A stretch of DNA of 64,000 bases from contig OX596339.1 of NCBI GenBank assembly GCA_951394405.1, positions 3,038,001 through 3,102,000 of the forward strand, given 5' to 3'. Under the pieces are notes generated by a model. The model had not been told where the DNA came from. It did no database searches and saw only the letters and a program-made list of their open reading frames with translations. The translations under genes were made by a program, and so were the position numbers. How positions within the stretch are numbered: position 1 is the first letter of the stretch; every line of letters begins with the position of its first letter. This document shows positions 43,016 through 53,815 of the stretch, one piece after another. The stretch comes from Coprinellus micaceus. Lineage: Eukaryota; Basidiomycota; Agaricomycetes; Agaricales; Psathyrellaceae.

Positions 43016-43717
43016 GGGGTCCGATAGAAAGCTTCGATGAGATTTTCCTGACCGAGTATCCGCATCTGCCTTTTATTCTCGAGAACGTTGCAATGTTGAC
43101 TCTTGGAGAGTCATCGAATGTCTGCGCCGTACCCGCAGCATCGCGCAAAGTTTATGAAATCTCGGTCCACCAAGGCTGAGCCTGATTTGCGCAGCCCGAG
43201 AGCGGCGGTAGCTACATGGTAGAGATTCCATAGCCCGCCGTGGCACTGGGTTGGGCCGTTCAACGCGCTCAGGCTTACCATGGGACCCCTTGGCCACAGG
43301 CGTTTATTATTGCGAAACCTCTGATATTTACCTCTCGCTCACTCGAGATATCTCACTTCTTTACCATAGGCGTGCCTGCGCACACTGCCTTCAATGACTC
43401 TGGGAGGGGGGAGGGGGATAAGGATGGGTATTTGGTAAATAGGCCTTCCGGAATTGGGATGCGACCTAGAGTCATAAAGTTGGGGTGTGTCTTCAACCTA
43501 GGCGACGTGTCAGTAGATGTTGGAGTTTGCCAAGCCAGATGTCAGGAGAATCTCGACGATACTCGTCACAAATCGCAGGATAAATTTAGTGCTGGGGAAA
43601 CGTGGCTTGCAAAGGTATTTCAGGGAGGTATTTCAGGGAGGTAATGACTGAGTTGGAATGGGATGTGGGCTTTGGCCGAAGGGTATGTTGTGATGTAACG
43701 AGATGATAAATGGCCCA
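43016..43717. other. intergenic between tandem duplicates
   Basis: About 700 bp. The 130 bp upstream of the pair-1 start (up to about 43145) resembles the segment upstream of the pair-2 start (for example GATGACTCTCCAAGA in both on the minus strand), so the duplication includes promoter or 5' UTR. A short direct repeat (GGTATTTCAGGGA) lies near 43613-43640. Confidence 0.55.
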
Positions 43718-44301
43718 CTAGTGTATAATGACCATTTCTGTTGTGTACTCTGCCAAACTAGCCAAAGCTTCATCTGCCTCCAGTAGGAGATCCTCTATTT
43801 CCTTCCCCCAGACATCGCTTCGCTCAAAAGTGTTCACTTTTACGAGTCGCCGTTCGGCGTACTTCAGGTGTCGAATGAGCGATCGGACAGTTGCAATTTG
43901 GTGTTTGTGTCCCAAGTCGGCACCGCTAGTAGTCGTCTCTGGACTTTGAATTGCTGCTGGTCATTGTGGTATTATTATTCTGTCTCCAAGGGGCGGATTA
44001 GGAACTCACGTTCGTCAACCTCCATGCGTGCTTCACATGACAAATTGAGGAGTAGCATTGCCGACACTATTGCTTCGTCCGAAGCCTCGGGAGTGCCTTG
44101 GTTGCCGTCGTGCTGCTCGTGCCTTGGAATCGGTCTTCCCCCATAGGGGAGAGGCCCAAGTTGTCTGTATCTTGCTGGGAGTCTTCGAGCGCGAGGTGGG
44201 TTTCTTCTGGCAATATCAAAAGGGCTCCTTGTGAGTCGGTAAGCGCATCCCAGTGGCTCTATTTGGAATGCAGAATCGCAGGAGCTGGTGGTCGTCGACA
44301 T
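43718..44301 (-). CDS. uncharacterised small protein, tandem pair member 2
   Basis: Exons 44010-44301 and 43718-43953 (minus), 56-nt intron, 175 residues. Shared features with pair member 1: RRLPARYRQ in the N-terminal half, SAMLLLNLSCEARMEVDE at the end of exon 1, and KYAERRLVKVNTFERSDVWG with EIEDLLLEADEALASL in exon 2. The ATG lies in the conserved context GTCGACATGGCG (plus strand). No domain recognised. The pair has diverged strongly in protein but not in architecture, so both copies are probably expressed (inference). Confidence 0.7.
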
Positions 44302-45351
44302 GGCGTCCGATGAATTTCTCATTCCAGTTCCGAGTCAAGCACATGCTCACCTTAAGTACCATCGACACTAGACCACCCGAGTCGAGTGGATTCTTGGAGA
44401 GTCATCAATGGCTGCGCTACTCTCCGCAGGGCTGCGACTCGCACAGCCTGAGAGCACTCGTGAGCGTTGCTCACAGCCAAAACATCGCCTTCAAACCACC
44501 TCACATGCGCACTGTGGGACATCACTCCCAACGAGCGCCTATCATTTCCAGCGAGTCCCATCCGCCGATCGCAAGACGATCGAACACCAGTCCGTGAAAC
44601 GAGTGTAATATGGGCGTGAAAGAGGGAAAACTCACCTCGACGTCGGTGAAGTGGCACTGGGCAGGGGCACGTGGGATGTGCGGTACAGGAGGAGGCGTAG
44701 GCGCCCGGGTAGCGTGGTCATCGAAGGAATCATCGAGCCATTCTGGACGGAGGCCGAGGAAGCAAGCGAAGGACAATTGGGGGCTGTTGTCGGGCCTATA
44801 TGCATAATGCCACCACGGAGAAGGTCAGTGTTTAGGGATCCAGGAAAGGTAGGTGACGAACCCTGAGGAACATCTTCGTCGGACCTGAGTGCTATTAAAT
44901 GAGGGGTTCCATATATTCGACCAGAGAGCTAGATGTAGGGGTATATCATGCACCCCGTTTGAAGGGTGACCCAGCCTGATGATGGTGGGTTGAGGAAAGC
45001 CTGGAGCGCGTATTGCACACTTCGGGAGCTGACTTGTATCTGCCGGTCGGAGTTGAAATTTCAAGGACAGGATACGGATGGCCGGGAGGCAGACTGTCCC
45101 TCCAAACTCTAAGATACAGAGAACGAAAGGTCGGGTGAGTTGGGCTATATCTCGCGAACCGACGATAGACCCGGACTAGTTCAGGGGAAGCTCGAAGCAT
45201 TGAGTCACACGTTTCAAATCTTGGCCGACTGCTCATGCTGGAGGCAAGCCGTAATGTGAGGAGGCTCCGAGTCTGGGACGACCCAGCAAACACTATATGT
45301 ATTCTCAACGTGTGAGGGTAATGTTTGAAAGTTAAATATAGTTTACGCATG
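44302..45351. other. possible unresolved spliced gene
   Basis: A minus-strand segment at 44632-44776 (LRPEWLDDSFDD, then HIPRAPAQCHFTDVE) is followed by a GTGAGT donor, and a 150-codon frame lies at 44946-45398. They could be exons of one gene, but I could not join them and recognise no domain. Confidence 0.3.
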
Positions 45352-46983
45352 CTATGTTTCGTTCTCGGGTTGGTTGTTCCCAGTCCGAGCTGTGCCAACA
45401 GAGGAATGGAAGACCTCGTTCATGGGTCTGGGATTCCACAAGCCAGCGTCGATGAGTTGGCGACGTTCTTTAATCTTGGCGATAACCGAGTCACCGTGCA
45501 CCGAGCGAGAATGGATGATTTGGGTTGGAAATATTTGCCTGTTGCCCGTGTCGTCGTAATGAGCAATGAACCCGCCACTGCCAACTTGAAAACAGGCTAC
45601 ACTCACTGATTCCACCACATGAGAAGATCCTGAACTTCAGTCTGCTCCTTTTCATCCTCGAGAAGATCAATGATGAGGTTGTAGAAGAATTCCGAGTCTG
45701 TAACGTGATCGGTACGAGAGAATGTCGGCGAATCGCTCAGCGCGAAGCGAACCTAAGGGAGCCGACTATTAGTTGGTGAACTCCACAGCTCGCCAGCGGA
45801 CTTGAGCTTACTTGGGTCGCGATATAGGCGAGTGAGGCGACTGTTACTGAGGTCATTCCGTGTATGCGAGCGTTACAAGATCTCGTGGCCTTGCTAGCCC
45901 CACCGTGGACAGAGCTTGGAGACGTAAATACGTGCTTAAACGCCTCGAAAAGAAAACAGATGTGAGACTGGTGACAGTAAAGCAGGGTAGATAAAAAATC
46001 ACCTTCAGCAACAATGAGCTCCTCAGCAACCCTTCCCAAGGGTCCTGAGAATTGTATTGAAAGTTGCGGTATATGAACCTGGGCCATAGATCCCCCGATG
46101 GGATCAGTTGTCCACAAGCCAAATCGCGTCGGATTCTAGACGACGTTCGTAAGTCTGGGGCCCCTTTGAAAGATGAAGAATGCTCACTTCTCGTCATCCC
46201 AATTGAGATTTACAGGGCACAACAGTTCCCCTGTGCGTAAATGGTGGAAACCCCGATCTGTCTTGACGTTCCGCTGGATGGGAGGCGAAAGCACACCCCT
46301 ACTGGGCGTAATCCAGTCCACAACCGCGGCCTTGATTGACTTTGTGTCGTCGGATCGTGCAGATGAGACCCCTTTCGTGAGCTTGATCGTTACAAACGCA
46401 CAACATTCAGCCTTCGAGTGAGGTATGGGGCTCGGCATGTACTCACCATATCTGCGACATAGTGTGTGTCTTGTTCTGAACCTGTGTTGAGGCGCTCCTC
46501 AAGCCCGGGTGATAATTTGAGCATATCGCAATAGATGCGATGTTCCGACAAATCACTGGTTGCGGGGAATGACAGTCGCATAGAAATTAGCATGAGGAAG
46601 GGACAGGATATCGCATCCGAGTCGAGCGCTTGCCTTGCTGAGAGATCCTCCTCATCGAGCCGACCCAGCTCTAATTGCATGTTCCTTTGGAGGCCGTTGG
46701 TGATGAGGGTGTGAATGCGGCAAAAAGTTCGAATCGTTCTTCCAAAGTGGCGACCATGGCCAACGAGGGGATCAGTCCGAGTCCTGAGAAGCGCGCATGT
46801 CAATACCCCGATCGCAGTGGCTGCTACTGAGTAAAGGATAACGCACTGCTTCTGAGGAGGTCCCCATATAACTGCATTTGACTTATCGGCAGGTCTCTTC
46901 AGCTTGTTAAACCCGGCAGGAAGTGGACCACCGGGTGGCCGGTTCTCGGAGTCGTCGACATGTGCGCTGCCACTCGATGACAT
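45352..46983 (-). CDS. DUF6698-type protein
   Basis: Six exons on the minus strand: 46447-46983, 46188-46381, 46003-46135, 45812-45943, 45607-45752 and 45352-45538; 442 residues, phases consistent. The core reads GVSSARSDDTKSIKAAVVDW, VLSPPIQRNVKTDRGF, HLRTGELLCPVNLNW, DLWPRFIY, AFKHVFTSPSSV, KATRSCNARIHGMTSVTVAS, LAYIATQVRFALSDSP and EFFYNLIIDLLEDE, ending in a WWN-QIFP segment. I remember this pattern as a large, lineage-specific Agaricomycete family (DUF6698) with no known function, often in many dispersed copies. Exon 1 contains two hydrophobic stretches that may be unrecognised in-frame introns, so the N-terminal half could be shorter. Confidence 0.8.
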
Positions 46984-49980
46984 GGTGACTTGACGGTGTA
47001 CGTGCTGGCGCAACGGGGGATGGGAACACTCAGGAGGAATTTCTTGCGCTTTTAAAGGTCGGCGGGGCCCAAGCCGTTGAGCTGTGACCAAGGGGACGCT
47101 GAGTTGAACGATAACGTCCGAAACTGGCATAATAGTTCGCCGCGCCGCCTGCGCACCCCTACGCAGAGTCATTCGTCGTTCGAAAACGAAGGTTATCATC
47201 AGCATGAGGCAACGACGACTCCGGTTAGAGCCCGCAGCATTGAGAATGGTGGTTTACGAGTCGGTCGGTGGTCAGGCCAAGTCCCGAGAGATGTGCTATG
47301 CCCTGCGGCGGGCGATGCATGAACGGCATGCGAATCATTGCGGTTGAAACTAGCCTGGAGCCCGAGCCCGAGTACAGTGAAAATTGAAACCTTGGGCTAC
47401 CGGCGAACTGAAGCGATGACTATGACCGGCGTTCCAGATGAACACCTTCGTTGAAGGCCCCCATCCAGGCGGAGTCTCAGGCTGGGTCTTGGCGCTCCCC
47501 GAATTCCGCGCCAAAATGGATCGACAACAGGTTGAGAAACCCATCGTTGATATTGGCTCAAGGGAGGACGCGGACACGACCTGATATTACTGTGAGTAGG
47601 CTGCTGAAGCCGAAACACAGTCCTGGCCGCCCGGATGCACGACAAGGAAGGATCCATTGTTAAGGCCGATTTGCCACTGGCACAATCGAAACAGTAAAAA
47701 AGATCCCAAGTTTGCGAATTGTCGACAAAGGTGAGACCCGTGACGACCGGTGTTGGGGGGCGGGGGAATCCTGCAATGAAACGATAGTGTGTGCCAAGAA
47801 TTCGAGAGACTCCTTGTCGCGGCTCATCATCGGTGGGGATTTGTGGGAGAAGAGGGTAGTAGTCGTATGCACGAGGGACCATCCATTCCGGTACCCCTCA
47901 ACACCCATGTCCTTCGAACTCCCAACCCACTCCACCCAGAGCTTCTGCTTAATCTTCCTGCCACTGGTCCTCACCCTCATCCCTACTTCGACACCCAGAC
48001 CCCACTCTCCCCGTCGCCTATCTCCGTTCCAAACTTGCAGCCTACCGCCTCCAGGATACAAACGCAGCGATGAACTTGCGAGCGGAACGGGAGTACGAGC
48101 CATTGCGAGTATCCACAGGAGTAGGTTCCCCTCCTGGCCGGAGTATTTGCTCGCCGAAAGCTGAAAAGTAGCCCTTTGAGCAAATCTGCAGGAGTGCAAG
48201 TAAGCACTAACAGACTTCATAATGCGAACACGGACAGTACCTTCGTTGCTTACTCCGCTCATATCTTTGCGGCGATATGAACAACAGCGTGAACAGTTGA
48301 CGTCGCTGATGCCCAAGGGGGCAACCGTGGCGTCGAAATGTCTTCACGAAGTTCTTCATCCTGAGGGAAGGTGATAAGGAAGTTTGGCCATTGTAGTTGA
48401 CGACGTTCCTGTGATTCTGTCGACCAAGTTCTGCATCCAACACAACAAGAAAGGAGCTTGAAATGGCGCCATCGTAAGGGCCTGAACGAGGTCTGCACTG
48501 GGATTAAATTGATTTACGCAAGGGCCCCAGGCTGGACTCGAAAGGGGGCACTCTCAGCCGTATGAGTGACTCGGCGATGGTCTGCTTGAGGTGGGGGGGT
48601 GGCCCTGAGGAACCGTACTTGACGAAGATTTGCATGTCGTTAATAGATCGCGACTGAGGGTAGCGTGGGGCAATGCACTGTGAGCCACGAGGGTAGTCTC
48701 CCGATCGAGGTTTGGAGGACGCAGGCGGGCGAGGTGGCCGCCTCGGGAATGACGAAGGTGTGCATAAGTTGAGGAGGGGATACTGGAGATGCCTGGGATG
48801 GGGTTGCTCCATGGATTTGGCAAGGACTCCTCATATCTTGAGCTGACCGGAACTTGACAGCCTAGAATGGTGGGAATCCAATGAGCGGATGGCGCTTTTC
48901 AACATGTTGTGACGAAGATTTGCATGCCAGGGAATGAGGCGAACGTTAGGGCGAACCATTCGAACGATTAACATAGCAGCTAGTGGGAGTAGAACAAGGA
49001 AATGGGCGTGTCGACAGGTACTTAATTCCCTTGCCGGAACAGAAGTAAAGCTTGAAAGGCAGAGCCTACATGATTCGACTCTGAGCCGTCTTTCGGTAAC
49101 ATCATGTTCGTGTCGACATACCTTTCAGTCCAATTTCTTCCCCTAATAACCCAAAATATTCTCATTTATTGCCCGTCTGTGCAGCTGCATCTTGACAGAG
49201 GGTGGAATAGAGCGGCAGCCACGGCGACAAGAGCTGGCTTCCTTGCCATCTTGTTGTCTTCAAAGTGCGACGGAGACTCAGGAAGTCCTTCAAAGTTCGA
49301 CCACAGCCACACGGATTAGGTTGAAGAGAACGGATGAATAGCAGGGAGCTGGAACAGGGCTCGCCGTCGTTGGCGTGAGGTGAGCGTACTCAACCTCGAT
49401 CACCCACTTGGAAGTATGTGGCAGTCGAACGATGGAGTAGTACTCTGCAAGCTGCTCGCAAAGTGATACTGTTGATTTTTTGTACAGCCGGACTGATGGG
49501 ATCAGGAATCACACCTTCCTCGACCGTGACGTTCAACTGTTAAGGCCGGGGAGCCTTCGGGTCAGGTCCACGACTCAGGATCTCCGAGACTTTGGTGGAA
49601 GGGAGGCGAGGGAGGCGAAGAAGGCGATGGGGAGGGAGGGGAGCGGGCATTAATGTAGCTTCAAACCAGACAGGAACTTCTCGAGGCAGCTACTTTTGCT
49701 GTGGGTAGGGACAACGGGCCAGATGGCCATGGCTACTCTGCAGTGATGATATGAGACCGTGGGGAGGGTGAACAGTCGAGAGTAAGTTGAGGACGCGGGT
49801 TAGATGCCCATTCGTTTCGGCGCGGTCGCCAGCCGTCTCCTACCAAAACGAAATTATTGGGCTCAGAGCCCCATCTGATCGAGTACTAGTAGTAGTGGGG
49901 GGGGGCGGACCGTCTCTGGTCAATTTGCAAGGAATGAGTACCCTCCGTTAGCATATTCTGAGTGTTAATATGAAATAAAA
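46984..49980. other. 3 kb without a supported gene
   Basis: Minus-strand frames at 47397-47882 (with YYPLLPQIPTDDEPRQ) and 47660-48316 overlap each other and lack recognised domains; one may be a real exon. A motif GACGAAGATTTGCATG occurs twice (about 48623 and 48914). The rest is non-coding by eye. Confidence 0.4.
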
Positions 49981-49999
49981 ATGGTATAGTGCGGGATGA

Positions 50000-51620
50000 G
50001 GGAGTCCGGGGGAAGGACAACATCGCTGGTGCCAAAAATGTTTGGTAGAGAGCCCGCACAGGGTAAGACGGGGTGCTCCCGAGTTCAAGTGTTTCAGCCA
50101 GAAAGAGTCCTGCTATGTCCGGGTGACCCTCAAACTGGAATACTGGACGAGGCCGTCTTGATTTGGGGGAGCAACCCGGGCACCCATCAAAGAAAACGTG
50201 CACATAAGACCTTCACGCGAAAATCGGGCGGCTTGATGAGGCAGGTAACGGACATCCGCCCCTTCTCCCGCCGTGGATCTTGGCCTTGACGTTGTCGACG
50301 GTGTGTGGGGGAACTCTCCGAGGGGCGATATCGATCTTGCTGTTTATTGGAGGATCTTGGAGTGTAAGATTCGTGGAAGGCAAGGCAGGCGCTCCCGAGC
50401 CTGGGCATGTGTTGTAGTCGGAAAGGGTGCCGGTACGTTCAAACGGGCTTGTGGGGAACGCTACATGAGAGATATTAATCAGAACATCCCCGTCAGACCT
50501 CCGTTGTACCATTTGAGCACTGATTCTCGGGTAGATAGAAGACTTACCCTCCTCGTGTCCTGGATCTTGGCCTTGACATTGTCACGGTGTGTAAGAATTT
50601 TGCCGACGGAGGATAGCGATCTTGCTGTCGAGGAAATTGGGGTGAAGAATCCGAGAAGAGTTGGAAGGGTCCTGTTACGTATGAAATGAGCGCTACGAGA
50701 CCTAATGATTGGGAGAACATGCCGTCGCACCTCCATTACAACGTTTGAGCGCTGATTCTCGGGTAGATAATAGACTTATCCTCCTTTTGTCCTGGATCTT
50801 AGCCCTGACGTTGTCAACGGCGTGTAAGAAATTTGCCGAGGGAGAGTAACGACCCTGTGTGGATGACAGTGGGGGTTCAGGTGAGACGAGGAACCAATCG
50901 GAAAGGGGCCTGCTACGTCCAAACCGGGTTCGGATACTGCACGAGACCTATTAATTAAAACATTGCCGTCAGACCTCGATTTGAATGGTTTTGAGCGGTG
51001 GTTCTCGCGTATGGAGAAGTCAGGCCTACCCTCTTTGTCCTGGATCTTGGCCTTGACGTTGTCGACAGCGGGTAAGGATTTGCCAAGGGAGGGTAACGAA
51101 CGATCTTGCTGTCGAGGACCTTGGGGATTCATGTGCCGAAAGGCGAGACGAAGCGCTCCTGGGCCTGGATGTCGTGCCAGTCGGAAAGGGACCTGCTATG
51201 TCTGGAGGCGGTACTGCGGGAGACCTATTAATTAGATCATTCCCTTTAGACCTCGTTTTGAATAATTGAGCAGTGGTTCTCGCGTAGAAGCCAGACCTAC
51301 CCCCTTTGTCCTGGATCTTTGTCCTGGATCTTTGCCTTGACGTTGTCACGGTCGACGGCATGTCAGGAATTTGCCGAAAGAAGGATAACAATCTTGCTGT
51401 GGACGAACTTGGGGCGATGAATTCGTGGAAAGGCGAGGCGAGCTTGACGCATTCCCAAGCCGGAGTGTCATCGCCGTCCTCGGAAAGGGTCCTGCTACGT
51501 TGGAAGGGAAAATACACGAACCCACGAAGACCACACTGGTCAGCCGACCGGGGAGGCAGGCGCCAACTTACTTTCCTTGTCCCAGACATTCGCCCTCAGA
51601 CCGTCGCTGTAGACAGTCCG
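50000..51620 (-). pseudogene. decayed polyubiquitin-like tandem array
   Basis: On the minus strand the ubiquitin segment DNVKAKIQDKEG (residues 24-35 of ubiquitin) or close variants recur about every 230-290 bp: near 50285 (VDNVKAKI), 50575 (DNVKAKIQDTR), 50810 (DNVRAKIQDK), 51055 (DNVKAKIQDKEG), 51335 (DNVKAKIQDK) and a barely recognisable copy near 51590. Between them, the segment RTLSD(YN) (residues 54-60) recurs in frame-shifted form. After the KEG position each unit carries a GTAAG- or GTAGG-like donor and a branch-point-like CTGATTAAT or TATTAATTA, so each unit probably had an intron. Residues 36-53 and the C-terminal RLRGG are not readable. No continuous ubiquitin can be translated. 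Alternatively, a ubiquitin-derived gene has adopted a new role. Confidence 0.65.
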
Positions 51621-51925
51621 CATGGAATTCAGCGCGCCCTGAGAACAATAACGATCTTCCTGTCGAGTACTTGGTGCAGGAACGGCCCGGGTGCTCCAAT
51701 TCTAAGCGTTGCGGTCAGGAGGGTTCTTGTTGTACTCGGGCCCTTTGGGTCAGGTCATGCCGCACCTCACCATTAAGATACCGTTGCGGGGGCGTACCGT
51801 CATCGGGGAGAGGCTGTTCAATAGCGAGGTCCGAAAACTCGGTGTTGGGACAAGGGGAGTTTCCCGACGCTGGCAGCGCCCGAATTTGGAAATGCAGGGA
51901 CCTAGTACCTCGGAATTCGGGGTAC

Positions 51926-53194
51926 AGAAGAGGTATAAGGCATATTGAGTCGGGCCTTGGCCACTATGTGTCGTTTCTAGCCCGAGGAAACCCGAGACCA
52001 CGGTACAAGGGTGGAGCAGATGGTGGTGGGTTCCAACTTACGCGCAGCCAACTCGAGGGTCAAGTGATCGCTCGCCGATGCATAGCCCAAGTACCTACTC
52101 AGCGAGCGCCGAGCTTGGGTTTCATAGGGGTGGAGAGTGGTGATAGATGCGAAGGCGGCACACGGTTCAAAGTGAATCTTGGGGCGTTTGAGAAGCTCGC
52201 CACCATCTATCATAACGAGAAATTTAGCCCTAGGAGTACATATTCTCAAGTAACTTAAAAGCTACAGAAGCGTCGGTGGCGACAGAATAGAAATGTCATG
52301 AAATAAAGGTGGTATACATGATGAGTTCAGGTTCGGGATGCGGTGTACAAAGAGAGAGGGAGAGGGAGGAGGCGGCGGCGGCGGCGAGGACGACGACGAC
52401 AACCATACACGAAGGTTGGTGCGGTTCCCCCTAATGACAAGAATCGCCCAATGACCAGCTATTGGGTGATAAACCACCGGGCGACACAGGTTCAAGGCGA
52501 TTCCGAGTCTTCTGTTCCGTAGTAATAGGTGTATGTTCCGCCGATGTCGAGCTCATCCTCCGATTCCGTGTCGGAGTCGGATTTGAAACGCTTCTTAGGG
52601 ATCACAACGATTTGAGGGTGTAGGCGCACATTAAGCTCTGGAAAGCGTTGCAATTTGGGGAAAGCTGATGTTATTATGATCCATGAGCGAGGCGAGGCGA
52701 CATGGGGCTCACCTTGGCAATGCGCCTCGTAGAACAGAACAACGAGCTGTTGACGAGAAGCAGGGGGGAGCTTGTCTACGCCATCAATCAGGCCCTGGAG
52801 TGCTACCTCAGCCTCCCATAAATCGATACGCTTAGCCAGTAGTTCCTCCTCCGAAATCGATTCGTCGTCCTCAGCCACATCCCAGGAGTACCGGGTGACT
52901 TTGTAGACGCTGATTGTGGTTGCGACATGTTGGAAAGTCGCTTCAGTGACAGCGGGATGTTGATATACTGGTGGATTAAATCTTTTTGATTGCAATACTT
53001 CTCCCCCTTTGAACATGGTGAGGAGGGGGATGGGCTCTGCCAATCTGAAAGAAGATAATCCAGTCAGCGAACACGAAGAGCGTATCGCATATGAAAGCTC
53101 GCCCAAGACTCGATTCTACCTCGTGGTGCCAGGGACATAGATGCCCGCGGGCCAAAGTTTCCCTTTTAGGGTCGTCGGCATCTTCAAAAGAAAA
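51926..53194 (-). repeat. left arm of a long inverted repeat (at least 1,269 bp)
   Basis: This segment is the reverse complement of 62732-64000; the relation is position = 115926 minus position. All stretches I compared base by base were identical and the two lengths agree exactly, so there are no net indels. The inner boundary lies at AAAAGAAAA (53186-53194). The outer boundary cannot be seen because the right arm reaches the end of the window. It holds the 179-residue gene and a second, uncertain frame. Confidence 0.92.
52492..53181 (-). CDS. hypothetical protein, copy in left inverted arm
   Basis: Exons 53120-53181, 52713-53044 and 52492-52637 (minus) give 179 residues. It starts MPTTLKGKLWPAGIYVPGTT, continues LAEPIPLLTMFKGGEVLQ, has SWDVAEDDESISEEELLAKR and a helix ending LFYEAHCQ, then LNVRLHPQIVVIPKKRFKSD and an acidic Ser/Asp/Glu C-terminus with TYTYYYGTED. 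No known domain recognised. The unspliced frame runs through both introns in part, which is why a 204-codon open frame also exists. The copy in the right arm is identical. In this arm, the sequence upstream of the ATG diverges 13 bp before the start codon, so promoters of the two copies differ. Confidence 0.65.
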
Positions 53195-53815
53195 GGTAAT
53201 GTGAGCTTCGATCCGGCCTGCGTTTAGAAAGTCGTCTGTGCTGAGAAATAGAGGTTACAGAATAAGACTGCCGCGCAACCTGGAGCAGTGTAACAACAGC
53301 AGCAACTACCCACCATCAGACAACGTGCTCGCCAATCAATAATCAACGGTCGGCAAAGACGGCTCAGCTATGGAGGTGGCGGCTTTCAAGGCCAGAAGTG
53401 GTGAATCGGAGGCGTCTGAATTCAGCTCTCCGTTGGTGTCCCTCTTATATATACCTCCCCAAATCCTTTCGGACCCAGAGCCCCCGGCGACTTATGGGAG
53501 TGGGGTAAAGCATGTGCTTCGCATCATAGGTTTTTCCTATGTTTTATGCTCTGTTGGGTATTGTTATGCACGATACGATAACTCCCGCCATTGGACAACC
53601 CCCTTTGTCGAGTACACTCCAGTTTGATGAAAGGAGCCGTTGGCTGAGCTTCAGGTCTGAGAATCTGACTGTGGCACAGTGACTCATTGTGCAGCAAAGG
53701 CTCGAATGCCGAGTCTGCCGTTCACCTCCCTTTGAATAACCGCCGCCAGACGCCCATCGAGGAGGCTCGGGCCCAACTTAGGAAGTTCGAGATCGCGTGC
53801 CTAGCATCGACAGTA
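53195..53815. other. no supported gene
   Basis: About 620 bp between the left arm and the transposon. Presumed upstream region of the arm gene. A CTTTCTAAACGCAG acceptor-like sequence on the minus strand near 53230 could belong to an additional 5' exon. Confidence 0.4.
53809..53815. repeat. target-site duplication, left copy
   Basis: GACAGTA directly before the left terminal inverted repeat; the right copy is at 56470-56476. Confidence 0.8.

Noticed and set aside
51425..52258. 277-codon plus-strand frame across the ubiquitin-like array and the left arm
   Set aside because: It crosses two unrelated sequence blocks, has no recognised domain and is largely antisense to more plausible sequence.
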